Position numbers and translations under genes: made by a program. The notes under the pieces are model-generated. The model worked only from the letters and a program-made list of their open reading frames with translations. It was not told the origin of the DNA and did not search any database. From the NCBI GenBank assembly GCA_029216955.1, contig JANAVB010015600.1, forward strand, positions 37,198,153 through 37,262,152: a DNA stretch of 64,000 nt. Direction: 5' to 3'. Source of the stretch: Iris pallida. Lineage: Eukaryota > Streptophyta > Magnoliopsida > Asparagales > Iridaceae. Positions 1-10,910 of this stretch are shown here, piece by piece; position 1 is the first letter of the stretch; every line of letters begins with the position of its first letter.

Positions 1-719
1 CTTCACATGTTCTGAGCGGTTACTCCATGTTCGGGGTGGTTACTACCACGTCCCTAATCGGGCAGTTGTTGCTGGGGCTTATATAAGGCCTCCTCCTTCT
101 CTCTCACAGGTAAGAACATAGACACAAGCAGTAGACAGAAAGTTTACAAGTGTTTAGAGGTTGTGAGAGAGAAGAGAGGTTTTGTACCAGCGTTAAGTTT
201 TACACGGGAGTTCGTGTTCATCCGAGGAGTCAGAAGAGCAACTGTGTTCCAAGTTCTCCGACGAACTTGCTGGTTCCTGGAAGCTATTCGTGTGGGGCGA
301 ATAAAACTTTGAGCAACGGTGATCTTTCATCCCAGCAGGAGTTTTTCCATCTTTCGCCTGTCACCTTCTTTGTTGGTATTTTCAGGATTCTATTAGCGCA
401 CCTTCGGTGAAGTGTTTGCGTTGATATTATCAGAATTCTATTAGCGCACCTTCTGTGAAGTGTAGCACTAATTGAATTTCTCTTACGTACCTTCTGTGAA
501 GCATTACGTTCTGTGCACCTTCTGGGAAGTGTAGCACTAGTGGAATTTCTCTTACGTACCTTCTGTGAAGTGTTACGTTTTGTGCACCTTCTGTGAAGTG
601 TAGCACGAGTTGAAATTTCTCTTACGTACCTTTTGTGAAGTGTTACGTAATAACGATTGTTTGTACAATTGTTACGATATTTCAGTTTTCCATCAAAAAA
701 TTGTACCCCAGCCTTAACA
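1..719 (+). repeat. 5' LTR of T, 3' portion
   Basis: Matches 6404-7134 almost base for base. It ends in TTAACA at 719, directly before the element leader. It contains a TATA box (80-86) and, from about 395 to 650, six or more degenerate copies of a CACCTTCTGTGAAGTGT-like word alternating between GTGCACCTTC and CGTACCTTC versions. No canonical tRNA-Met primer site follows. The sequence just after the LTR (ATCTCAAAGC) is only a poor match, so the primer site is uncertain. Confidence 0.93.
80..86 (+). promoter_or_regulatory. LTR TATA box (TATATAA), 5' LTR of T
   Basis: TATATAAGG sits in a GC-richer stretch, followed by a pyrimidine-rich CTCCTCCTTCTCTCTC tract typical of plant initiation regions. 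The same site in the 3' LTR is at 6495-6501. This is the likely element promoter. Confidence 0.65.
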
Positions 720-741
720 ATCTCAAAGCTTTATTGCTACG

Positions 742-3700
742 ATGGAAAACGTTAATGTTTCACTCTTCAATTCTGACTTTTGCAAGTTAGAAAAGTTTGA
801 TGGAGAACATTACCAAGTCTAGAAGAGGAAGGTATATCTAATCCTTCAACTTAAAGACGTAGATCACGTGCTTCTGGAGGAAGAACCTACTGTTCCAGAT
901 GTTGGATCTGCTGCCGCAATCACCGCGGCTACTAAACTGCAAGCAAAATGGAGAAAGGAAAATAGTATTTGCAGGCTGCTTATCATGAATGCTATGGAAG
1001 ATTCCCTTGCAGAATCCTATTCTAAGAAGAATATCGCTAGAGACATATGGAAGCCTCTAGAAAAACTCTACGAAGAAGACAAGAACCGCAGTAAAATCTT
1101 TGTGGTTGAAAAATATCACAAGTGGTTCTTTGAGAACGAAAAGTCTATGCTGCCGCAGGTGAAGGAGTTCCTGAAACTGCGACAGAAGTTGGAAGACGAG
1201 GCAATGCCCCTCCCCGACAAGTTTGTTGTTGGAGGGATTGTCTCAAAGCTCCCCGCTGGGTGGAGCAAGTTCTATGCAAACATGCATAGGAAGAAGCTGG
1301 AGATCACTCTTGAAGATCTCCTGCAGAAAATCTATGTTGAGGACCAGATACGGGCTCAACTGAAGGTGGACGTACTGTCCAAGCAATTGGCTAACGCCAA
1401 TATGGTTCATACCAAGGAACCAAGGGAAAAGCAGGCGGCTTTCCACAGCAAGAAGAAGGACCCTGACAATTTAAAAGTCAAGGGAACTTCTATCAAAAAA
1501 AAGAAGCCAAAGTCTCAAATGCCTTGCTTCAAGTGTGGCAAGAAGGGCCACTTTAAGAATGAGTGCAAAGCAAAGACCAAGCAATCAGAGCAAGGAGAAC
1601 CTAGTAAGGTAACTATGATCACTGATGTTGTTGCTATGATTGCGCAGGTTGATGCGGTAGGAACTGATACTGACTGGTGGGTAGATACTGGAGCCACCTG
1701 CCATGTTTGCTCCAGCAAGGAGTGGTTCACCACCTACACCCCTACTTCTGATGTGGTTATGGTGGCGAACCAGGCACAAGCTGAAGTGCTTGGGATCGGG
1801 ACGGTGGTGTTGAAGCTGACTTCGGGGAAGTCTCTGACGCTTCAAGGCGTGAAGCACGTACCTGCTATCGCCAAGAACCTGATCTCAGGAGGCCTACTCT
1901 GCAATGCAGGCCTCAGGATGGACATCAATGCTGGCCAGATGGTGATGTCTATCAAGGGAACATATTTCGGGAAAGCTTTTTATACCGAAGGAATGTTCAA
2001 GATTCAGCTTGTAAATCAGTTCAATGTTGTTAATGCAATAACTCATTCTGCTTATACTTATGAGTTGTGGCATAATAGGCTAGGACATGTTCATTCTAAA
2101 CGAATTAATGGAATGTCTAGTCTAGGGCTTATCTCCAAGTGTAGGGGTAAGGTAGAGAAATGTGATGTTTGGGCTCAAACTAAGATCACAAGGAAACCCT
2201 TTCCTCGGGTTAATCGAAGTACAGATCTTCTGGAGTTAGTACACTCAGATATCTGTGACTTCAAACAGTTCTCTACAAAGGCCAGGATGAAGTATTTTAT
2301 AACCTTCATCCATGACTTCTCAAAGTATGCGTTCGTCTATTTGCTGAAGGCTAAAGACGAAGCATTCGAGAAGTTCAAGGAGTTCAGAGCCGAAGCTGAG
2401 CGACAGACTGGACAACAACTCAAAAGAATAAGAAGTGATCGAGGTGGGAAGTACAGGTCTCATAAATTCGCATCGTTCTGCAAAGAACATAAAATTGTCA
2501 ATGAGACTACGACACCGTACTCTCCTCAATTAAATGGAGTAGCAGAGAGGAAGAACAGAACGTTAACAGAAATGATTAACTCAATGTTGTTGACTGCTGG
2601 CCTTCCTAAGTGCTATTGGGGTGAAGCTGTATTGACGGCCACTTTTATTCTAAATAGAGTGCCTCATGCAACTTCAGACGTTACTCCTCATGAACTCTGG
2701 TTCAAGGTCAGACCTAACTTGAATGTCATTCGAGTGTGGGGGTGTCTGGCATATGTTAAGCTTCCAGATCTGAAGATTCAGAAGCTTGGGACAAGGACTA
2801 CTAAGACGATCTTCTTGGGGTATGCCGAGAAGAGTGATGCTCGGAGATTTCTTGATATTGAGTCAAATCATATCATTGAATCTCGCAACGCAGAATATTT
2901 TGAAGACAAATTTGCAAGACACAAGAATATTGTTCTTGCGGATGTACCGGAGAACAATGAGGGTGCGCAGCAAACTGATGTCTTCAATGAAGATGTGGTC
3001 CAAGAAGATGTTGTTGAAACAACAATTGAACCAGAACAAGCTGAGCCGTCAGCTAAGCGTGTGAGGAGACCGAAGGACTTCGGAAGTGACTTTGTCACCT
3101 ATCATGTGGAAGCAGATCCGTTTACCTATGATGAGGCGATGAAGACCAGAGACGCAGTTTTCTGGAAGGAGGCGATTGACAATGAAATTGATTCCATCAC
3201 CTCAAATAACACTTGGGTGTTGGTTGATCTTTCTGAAGGAGCGAAACCCATCGGATGCAAATGGATCTTCAAGAAGAAGATGAAAACAAACGGAACTATT
3301 GACAAGTTCAAGGCTAGGTTGGTAGCCAAGGAGTTTTCTCAGAAGCAGGGGATTGACTATTTTGACACGTATGCTCCAGTTGCCCGGATGACCACCATCA
3401 GGATGTTGATTGCTCTTGCAGCAATACATAAGATGGTGATACATCAGATGGATGTGAATACGGCTTTCCTAAATGGCGAGCTGACCGAAGAGATTTACAT
3501 GCAACAGCCAGAGGGATTTGTCATCAGGGGTCTTGAAAACAAAGTCTGCAAGTTGGTGAAATCCTTGTACGGTCTTAAACAGGCTCCCAAGATGTGGCAT
3601 GAGAAATTTGACAAAGTTATAAGGTCAAATGGCTACATGGTCAGCGATACGGACAAGTGTGTCTATACGAAGTTCGCTGATGGAAGAGGTGTGATCGTTT

Positions 3701-4652
3701 GTCTGTACGTGGACGACATGTTTATCCTAGGTACGGATATTAGCTGTGTCACGGAGACAAAAAATTCATCTCAAGCAAGTTCGGTATGAAGGACTTGGGA
3801 GAAGCTGATGTGATCTTAGGGATCAAGATCATCCGGACAGACACTGGACTAGCGCTGTCACAGTCTCATTATATTGAGAAAATGATCACTCGTTATGGGT
3901 ATCGGGATCTTCCAGGGATCGATACGCCGTACAGGTGTGATCTGAAGTTGAAGCCTAATTCAGGGGAAAGCGTCAGGCAGCTGGAGTATGCAAGCATAAT
4001 CGGTAGTTTGTTGTATGCTACTAATGCCACAAGGCCTGACATAGCTTTCGTCGTGGGAATGCTGAGTCGTTTTACGAACAATCCTGGTGTTGAACACTGG
4101 AAGGCTGTGAAACGGGTAATGAGATATCTCAAGAAGACTCAGACATATGCACTGTACTACAGCGGAGATCCGCAGGTAGTGGAAGGCTTCAGTGATGCCA
4201 GCTGGTTCTCAGATTTGGAGAGCGAGAAGTCCACAGGTGGATATATTTTCACAATGGATGGAGCTGCTATATCGTGGAAATCAAAGAAGCAGACTATGCT
4301 CTCGCGGTCATCCATGGAATCTGAGTTCTTTGCACTTGATACCGCAGCCGAGGAAGCAGAATGGCTTCGGGAGCTCATGTATGATCTTCCAGTGGTTGGG
4401 GCGCAAATACCGGCAATACCGATATACTGCGACAACCAGGCGACTGCGGCGGTGGCATCAAATGACCTTTTCAACGGAAAGAAGAGGACTGTGCGGTTAA
4501 AGCACAGGGCAGTACACGATCTTATTAAGAGAGGTGTAATTACAGTAATTGATGTTCGGAGTCAGAAAAATCTGGCAGATCCGTTCACCAAGGGCCTCAA
4601 GCGCCAGCTGGTCGATGACTCAGCATGTAAAATAGGCTTGAAGGCATTCTGA
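742..4652 (+). pseudogene. Copia gag-pol polyprotein, one stop and one frameshift
   Basis: Start ATG at 742 lies 22 bp after the LTR. Gag (742 to about 1620) ends in a CX2CX4HX4C zinc knuckle (CFKCGKKGHFKNEC, 1525-1566). The aspartic protease carries DTGA (about 1684). The integrase shows HNRLGH, then a zinc motif in which the last Cys is Trp (KCDVW), and catalytic positions in HSD, RSDRGGKY and AERKNRT. RT runs from about 3160 with YVDD near 3708. RNase H includes STGGYIF and SRSSMESE and ends with DPFTKGL. Defects: TAG at 820-822 where a Trp codon is usual, and a one-base shift in the A6 run 3759-3764, after which the frame continues from 3765 to 4652. Otherwise the polyprotein is about the usual 1,300 residues. 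Confidence 0.92.
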
Positions 4653-4936
4653 TATTAGTTATTGTATTCCTACCATAAAGTTTTATGCTATTAGTTCAAA
4701 GATTTATCTACTAGGCATCTAGCTTTTGGTTCAAGGGAGGACCATTAACTGGAAGAATATCAGGAACGGTGGGTACATGTTCTATTGGGCATGGAGAGGT
4801 TACGGACCTACAACCACTGTTGTCTATTGTTGTTTTCTGCAGAAAACGGTTCCTGTGGAAAGGTTGGCTTAATTGCCTTAATGTGTTCTCAGGCAGAGTG
4901 AATGCCTGGTGTGCTTTACAGGAAGCACGGTAGAGC

Positions 4937-5400
4937 AGCACTACAAGGAGTGAAACTCCATGCTACAGTAGGGTGACTCCACAATGAGGTTCCTATATGT
5001 GGGGTGCTGCCCAGGAATAGGATAAAGCCTCGGCTTAGCAGGCCAAGTCACAGCGGCGTAGCACCGCAAATAGACAGTTAGCCTAATGCTGTATGTTAAA
5101 AATAAAGAGGGGTGTAGTCAGCACTACAAAGAGGAGTTCCTCATGTTACAGTGGTACGACACTACGATAAGGTACCCGGTTAGGGATAAAGTCTCGGCCT
5201 TACAAGCCATGTCGTTGCGGCATAACACCGCAAGGGAGCCTAAGGCTTCATGCTGGGTAGTTTGGCACTACAAAGAGGCGGTTGCCTCATGCTACAGTAG
5301 TATGACACTACGATGAGGTTCCCGGTACGGGGTAAGGCCTCGGCTTTAAGCCATGTCATAGCGGCGTAGCACCGCAAGGGAAGCACAAAGCGCTTCATGC
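4937..5400 (+). repeat. Three degenerate tandem repeats in 3' untranslated region of T
   Basis: Units begin with GCACTACAA-type sequence at about 4937, 5120 and 5264 (periods 183 and 144 bp). Each contains CATGYTACAGTR, an ATAAGGT/ATGAGGTTCC word, AARGCYTCGGCTT and GCACCGCAA. They lie within the roughly 1.08 kb between the pol stop (4652) and the polypurine tract. I see no coding function. Similar noncoding repeat tracts are common in plant retrotransposon 3' regions. Confidence 0.75.
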
Positions 5401-5723
5401 CATGTCTCTTTATAATAAACTCACCTATAGTGTATGGACAAAGAGATAACAGGTCGTCTCTTGAGGGTAAACTTGTAGACGCCCGAAATTATACACTGAA
5501 ACCAGGCTGGCACAGGGCCTTTAATGTGTAGCCAGAAGCACATGTAACTACATTATGTGAGTGGAAAGAATTTCAGCTATGATGCAGAATTCAAGGCTTA
5601 GTCCATTCTTGTATTATAGTATGATTTTTGACCCATGCGGGAAGATTCAAGTCGTCAGCGACATCTCTCCTAATGTATGATGGACAGTTACTGTGGGGAA
5701 CACTTATACCCATATATAGAGAT

Positions 5724-5734
5724 ATGTGGGGGAT
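5724..5734 (+). other. Polypurine tract of T
   Basis: ATGTGGGGGAT lies immediately before the LTR start TGTTGG, the expected place for plus-strand priming. Confidence 0.8.
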
Positions 5735-5767
5735 TGTTGGAGTTTTGGCCTTTTATTTAGAAACTTT

Positions 5768-5812
5768 AGTCCCACATCGGATAGGCCAAAGAGTTTGTAT
5801 CTCTATATATTA
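5768..5812 (+). promoter_or_regulatory. snRNA-type promoter motif: USE + TATA, 24 bp apart
   Basis: AGTCCCACATCG (5768-5779) is an exact match to the plant snRNA upstream sequence element RTCCCACATCG. A TATA box (TATATATTAG) starts at 5804, leaving 24 bp between them. In plant U-snRNA genes this shorter spacing is the Pol III class (U6, U3) and about ten bases more is the Pol II class. It sits only 33 bp from the LTR 5' end. A TTTTT run follows at 5878-5882. The match is direct; promoter activity is inference. Confidence 0.5.
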
Positions 5813-5982
5813 GCTTTGCTATTATTTGGGATGCTCATGTGGTGTGGAGGTGCACATGGGTTTGCCATGTGGGGTTATTTTTCTAATAGAAAAAAGGCTA
5901 AAATCAACAATTAAAGCATTCATGCTTTTTACTCTTGAGAAATTTATTTCCATAGGAGCTAAGCCCCGTAGGGGCTTAGCGA

Positions 5983-6006
5983 CTCGGACTCGGACTCGGA
6001 CTCGTT

Positions 6007-6047
<41 letters not shown>

Positions 6048-6057
6048 ACTCGGGCTC
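5983..6057 (+). repeat. CGGACT/CGGGCT hexanucleotide microsatellite
   Basis: About twelve tandem hexamers, first CGGACT and then CGGGCT type, inside the 3' LTR of T. Open frames across it encode only Arg-Ala or Thr-Arg strings and are not taken as genes. Confidence 0.9.
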
Positions 6058-6494
6058 AAGGGCTCATGAGGCGTAATGTGGCGTTTTGTTGGCGCACTTT
6101 GCACTTAGCACGTCAGCATCGTCGCTAGGCGCATAGTGCGCTTAAGTTGCGCTCGTTGTGCGAGCCACTTGTGCGACCATGTTGCGCGGCCCGTTACGCG
6201 AGCCCAGTTACGCTGGCCCAGTTACGCAGTCCAGTACGCAGCCCAGTACGCGCAGTGTGCGTAGCATGCACAGAGTGCGCAGTGTACGCAGCGTACGCAG
6301 TGTATGTAGAGTGCGTAGGGTGCGTAGGGTGCGTAAAGGGGCTGTGTGCGTAAAGTGCAAATTACGCTGGTTACGTGAGTGGTACAACTTGCAGCAGAAC
6401 GTATCTTCACATGTTCTGAGCGGTTGCTCCATGTTCGGGGTGGTTACTACCACGTCCCTAATATTGTGCTAACCGGGCAGTTGTTGTTGGGGCT

Positions 6495-6501
6495 TATATA
6501 A
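6495..6501 (+). promoter_or_regulatory. LTR TATA box (TATATAA), 3' LTR of T
   Basis: Same context as 80-86, 760 bp into the LTR. It is the better candidate for the ordinary Pol II start, with the repeat block and R-U5 downstream. Confidence 0.6.
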
Positions 6502-7374
6502 GGCCTCCTCCTTCTCTCTCACAGGTAAGAACATAGACACAAGCAGTAGACAGAAAGTTTACAAGTGTTTAGAGGCTGTGAGAGAGAAGAGAGGTTTTGT
6601 ACCAGCGTTAAGTTTTGCACGGGAGTTCGTGTTCATCCGAGGAGTCAGAAGAGCAACTGTGTTCCAAGTTCTCCGACGAACTTGCTAGTTCCTGGAAGCT
6701 ATTCGTGTGGGGCGAATAAAGCTTTGAGCAACGGTGATCTTTCACCCCAGCAGGAGTTTTTCCATCTTTCGCCTGTCACCTTCTTTGTTGGTATTTTCAG
6801 GATTCTATGAGCGCACCTTCGGTGAAGTGTTTGCGTTGATATTATCAGAATTCTATTAGCGCACCTTCTGTGAAGTGTAGCACTAATTGAATTTCTCTTA
6901 CGTACCTTCTGTGAAGCGTTACGTTCTGTGCACCTTCTGTGAAGTGTAGCACTAGTGGAATTTCTCTTACGTACCTTCTGTGAAGTGTTACGTTCTGTGC
7001 ACCTTCTGTGAAGTGTAGCACGAGTTAAAATTTATTTTACGTACCTTTTGTGAAGTGTTACGTAATAACGATTGTTTGTACAATTGTTACGATATTTCAG
7101 TTTTCCATCGAAAAATTGTACCCCGGCCTTAACATTTTTTGTGTCAGTGTATAAATTCCACCATAATTTGGTGTATCCTAGTGTGTTCTGGAGTGTCTGT
7201 GGGGTCTTAATTTTAGTCTAGGGTTTTCGATATTACATGATTGATTTTAGGTATCAGTTTACGTTGGTATTGATGTGTCTCAAATACATATTTAACATGA
7301 TGCAGCACGGATATATGACACAAACTTGACAATCAGAGTGTTCGTGTTTCCTAAAGTGTTTATGTGAATTGCAG

Positions 7375-7733
7375 TGGCATTCACCGTGGATCCTCTTTAT
7401 CATCAAACGTCTGCACAATTTGATGAAGGTGGGGCCAAGGGTCTGCTATACTGAACAACCTTGGAGTCTATGGTGGCTGTCATGTGCTTTTTGATTCATT
7501 TGATTCACCAGAAAAAAGTGCTGACCTTATTGACCTTTTATTGCCAAAAGGGTCAATATATACCTTACTTAACATAAAGTTATTATTCGTTTGTTGTTTT
7601 CTCATTTCTTATTACTTCACAGAACACATTGAGCAGATGATGAATAACATTCCTAGAAAAAATCACATCTTTGAAGAAGGAGATGCCAGGGCCTTTGCAG
7701 ATTCATTAAATTCATATGCTATAAGAAACAAAT
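7375..7733 (+). pseudogene. Condensin subunit CAP-H (Barren family) exon fragment
   Basis: After an acceptor-like TTGCAG the reading is AFTV then DPLYHQTSAQFDEGGAK, followed after a two-base frameshift near 7452 by LNNLGVYGG and VLFDSFDSPEKS. A second piece after TTCACAG near 7621 reads HIEQMMNNIPRKN. This agrees with the conserved VDPLxxxTxAxFDEGGAxGLL block of the Barren/CAP-H family, the kleisin subunit of condensin that bridges SMC2 and SMC4 in chromosome compaction. Only about 80 codons remain, without start, domain ends or neighbouring exons, so this is a relic or captured fragment. Identification rests on remembered family motifs, not on a search. Confidence 0.7.
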
Positions 7734-8497
7734 AGAAGAAACACAAAACATATTTTTATGGTTTCAAAACTAATGCAATTGAATAATAGTATCTTCTTAA
7801 GTCTAACTGAATTGTCATCTAGAATCCTTCGCAGACTAGTATTGATTATTCTAGAAAGCTTAGATGACTTCATATATAGAGATGCATAAACTTATTCTAA
7901 AGTACATCAGAAGACTCTGTTGATGCAATTAAAATATTTTGAAGTGAATTTATAATAAAATATCTAAACCAGTTTGTAACACCAAAAAATCTGCTGAACC
8001 TAATTTTGGAATTGGAGATCATGCAGTGGCATTTCAAGAGATAAAGTTAGTTGGTGATGCCATCATTTTGATGTTTAAGGGTTTCTTTCTTTATCCTTTA
8101 CTGTGATGTCTTTGTATTTGGTTTTGCTTTATCAAGGAGGTTTAGTTGCCTCTTCCCACAAGTTGGGTACTTTAGTGTATGTTATCACTTGTTTGCAACT
8201 ATCTCCTGTCATTTCTGGCATATAAGACAAGAGATTTAGAGATGGCTGCCAATATAAATAGTTTTTTGTAAGTGTGTATACAACACATGATATTTCTATG
8301 TTTGCATAACTGCACTCATTATATATTAATATGGCATTTGACCTCAAGTCGGATGTTGTATTATAAGGGGCATATGCTTTTCAGATAACTTGTTATTTTA
8401 GTGGTTTTGCATGTGTAACTCACTCTGGATTATTTGCACCAGTATACTATCTTTTTAACACCTCACAAGTGCATGTCTATATATACATTATTAAATT

Positions 8498-8577
8498 GGC
8501 TTTTGGGGACTGGATAAGAAGCTAGCTCAAAGGAAACATTTTCCATCATTGAATTGGCTTATTTCCTATTCCAAATG
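8498..8577 (+). pseudogene. V-type ATPase catalytic subunit A exon fragment
   Basis: One frame reads FWGLDKK then LAQRKHFPSLNWLISYSK before a stop. This is a highly conserved stretch of vacuolar H+-ATPase subunit A, the ATP-hydrolysing subunit of the V1 sector that acidifies plant vacuoles. Only about 26 codons are present and the next codons are TGC TAA. The flanks look intronic and no other subunit A exon is seen. It lies about 760 bp after the CAP-H fragment, in the same orientation, which points to a patchwork of gene pieces rather than one decayed gene. Confidence 0.8.
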
Positions 8578-9033
8578 CTAAAGGTCTGTTTCTATGCATG
8601 AACATGAGCTGCTAATAATTTGCGAAATAATGTGCTTTTTCTTAGTTAAGATTCTTAGCAATCCAGTTGATTTTTTTGCAGCAGAGAATAGCATAATATT
8701 CGAGCAACTGACCTATCTTCCAATCCTTCGAAACTCTAAATGCATTGTATATATTAGACCAAGGAAGACAGTAACAGATATTACAATATTCATTGTGATT
8801 TAGATGGTTAAGGTGGGGTACTTCTCTCTCTATAGGTCACAGTTTATTTGACTTGTAGAGAGAGGACACAGATTTGTGAATTTAGTTTTTTAAGTTTGTT
8901 GCATAGTCTTTTGCTCTTTGTTTGAATGCTTGTTTCTTTTTATATTAACAGATTTGATTATATTACAAATTATAATATAAATTGTTTAAGTTAGTCCATT
9001 GGAAATATACTAATGATATATCCTATTTGCAGC

Positions 9034-9405
9034 TGCCATGTGTACCTAGAAACCTCCGGATAGCTGCAGTTGAAGAATACTCGGAGCCATATGAGTTGCT
9101 AGGTTGGAAGTTTTTTCTCAAATTCTTGAATTCTTATGGCATAATTATTTCAATCAAGGATGTAAAAGTCATTTTGAACCACAGATTAGTAGTTGAATGT
9201 TAGCAAATGCTCTGTTAATCATCTCATATATACTCTTTTCAATTTTGTTTGTGTAGATGACACCTCTGGACTTATCTCTCCACTTGAATCAACAAGTATA
9301 AGTGAAAGTGTAAGTCCCATTGTGCTTTATCAGCCGTTACAAGCAGAAGTTGTAGGTTTTTTTTTTCTTATGTATTCCCAAGGATATGTCCAGTGCATCA
9401 ACTAG
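9034..9405 (+). other. Unrecognised exon-like open stretches
   Basis: After TTTGCAG a frame reads LPCVPRNLRIAAVEEY and SEPYELLG. Later, DDTSGLISPLESTS opens near 9256. In one frame codons run on from about 9380, apart from one stop, across the TGCAC target site into sequence now at 18121 and beyond, on the far side of element A. I do not recognise a family. It may be more captured exon sequence. Confidence 0.3.
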
Positions 9406-9489
9406 CCAAGCTCTTGCTGAGCAGCAACCTATTCACTTTCACCCCAGTTAAATTGCAGAGCCAACTGCACTATTTAGAAGGTCATGCAC

Positions 9490-10608
9490 TGTAACGCCCC
9501 AGTCCCAAAATACGCGGGACTAGGCATACGAAACATGCCAGCAGTACATCACCAACAGACTAAGAAAATGTTTAGACTTGTCAATGAGTACTTAAGCTAT
9601 AAATCTCACATGGCCACATGTACAAAGCTATTCTCATCCATGCAATAATATTCAAATATCCAAAATACCAGGACATGATAATAAAGAGAGTCTGAATATC
9701 ATAATAGAGTTGTCTAACAAATAAAAAAACTAGAGAATGTCTCGGGTACGCCCCGACAATAAGCAAAAGGAAATAAATGACAAAGCCGATCATACTGTCT
9801 GCTAAGAAATAATCATCCAAGGATGGATGAACTGCGTACTTAAGCAAAGTACTCTGGCATGATCTCGCCCTCCTGTGTAGGTACGTCTCCTGTAACAACA
9901 CCTGAACCGTACACCTCAGTATATGCCTCCTTATCTACACCTGGTGGAGATGACCAGGTCCTCACGGGACATAACAAGGTACAAAAATACAACATGCCAA
10001 GTAACAGTAAATGAAAATACTTTAAATAACTATACAAGGGTATCTATATAATCCAGTCTAAGAGAAATGCAAGTGAGAACAAGATCTGTACATCGGACTA
10101 CTATGCCAAAGGCACCGTGTCGGGGGACCTCCTGCGTACAAGTAAACACTGAAGCTCTGTTACAGAGACCACAATATACGAGTATGGGTAACAGTCATGT
10201 CCCGACTATAGATAAAATGACTAAACGTGTATCTATTATATAGCCCGATAAATCAGTCTATGTTCTTCCCACCCCATGTACTAGTCTACCATATCATGTT
10301 TACGTAACAGTTCCAATGTCGAGTAAATAATCCTGTAACCTATCACAGAGTCAAAACCATAAATATGTCTTGTCTAGGACTCTGTATCCTGATCGTGTCA
10401 GTATCCTAGGTCCATCGTGTCCCAAGTAACACGATAATCAGTACAGCATTATGTCTATAAAGTCAATACCCATTATCCGCGTACGAAAACCCCGAATATG
10501 CTCGGACGTGAAGTATTAACAAGATTCTACGTAAACAACAACTATAAGCTATGCTAATTATGAAGCAAGAATGTAACTAAAATAAAATACAACAAGAACT
10601 AAACATTA
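9490..10608 (-). repeat. 3' LTR of A, truncated
   Basis: Aligns with 14835-15952 with scattered differences, then similarity stops abruptly in both copies just after AAGAACT.AAC. The missing 2.1 kb or so of LTR was probably deleted together with the end of pol. Confidence 0.85.
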
Positions 10609-10910
10609 GTGGACTGTCCAACTCTAAATGGCAAGAAATGTGTATGACACTTACTGGTACTTCGTGCAGCTTTACAATATGCCTTATATATAAGTTAGCT
10701 AGTATCTCGGTGGACCGTCCAACTCTAAATGATAAGTATAAAATATATGAATATATATATAAGTCAGCTAGTACATATATATAAGTCAGCTAGCTATATT
10801 ATAAGCTATACTAACTGGTACTTCGTGCAGCTTTATAATCTGCCTCTATATAAGTCAGCTAGTATCTTGGTGGACTGTCCAACTCTAAATGGCAAGAAAT
10901 GTGTCGATTT
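10609..10910 (-). repeat. Tandem duplication of an integrase segment at a deletion junction
   Basis: GGACYGTCCAACTCTAAATG occurs at 10611, 10712 and 10872. ACTGGTACTTCGTGCAGCTTTA occurs twice between them and TATAAGTCAGCTAG-like words four times. Only the copy at 10872 continues into proper integrase sequence. The duplication sits exactly where the truncated LTR meets pol. Confidence 0.75.

Larger units (their letters stand above)
1..7134 (+). mobile_element. Ty1/copia LTR retrotransposon T (left end outside window)
   Basis: Order of parts: end of the 5' LTR (1-719), gag-pol (742-4652), a long untranslated tail with tandem repeats, a polypurine tract, and a full 3' LTR (5735-7134) beginning TGTTGG and ending CTTAACA. 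Domain order protease-integrase-RT-RNase H defines the copia superfamily; the gag and pol wording resembles the Tork/Tnt1 branch, but that is tentative. By eye the overlapping LTR parts differ at roughly 16 of about 719 positions plus one 12-bp indel near 6461, so insertion is fairly recent. The copy is inactive because of a stop codon and a frameshift. No target duplication can be checked, since the left end lies outside the window. Confidence 0.93.
5735..7134 (+). repeat. 3' LTR of T, complete (1400 bp)
   Basis: Begins TGTTGGAGTTTTGG and ends CCGGCCTTAACA. From 5' to 3' it holds a USE-plus-TATA pair (5768-5812), a short inverted repeat around TAAGCCCC/GGGGCTTA (5960-5978), a CGGGCT hexanucleotide run (5983-6057), a stretch rich in TGCG/CGCA words (about 6120-6350), a second TATA box (6495-6501), and the CACCTTCTGTGAAGTGT repeat block (about 6810-7070). 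The 3' 731 bp match the 5' LTR at the window start. Confidence 0.93.
7135..9489 (+). other. Host-like DNA with scattered exon fragments, no intact gene
   Basis: AT-rich, intron-like sequence between element T and element A. It contains two recognisable exon relics (7375-7733 and 8498-8577) and further short open stretches preceded by TTTGCAG-type acceptors, for example near 8683 and 9034, that I cannot identify. Everything readable is on the plus strand. The TGCAC at 9485-9489 is the left target duplication of element A. The rest shows nothing I can support. Confidence 0.6.

Noticed and set aside
5826..6472. Overlapping open frames on both strands of the T LTR
   Set aside because: They are produced by the hexanucleotide run and TGCG-rich repeats, have Arg/Ala, Val/Cys or Leu/Thr strings, and lie wholly within an LTR.
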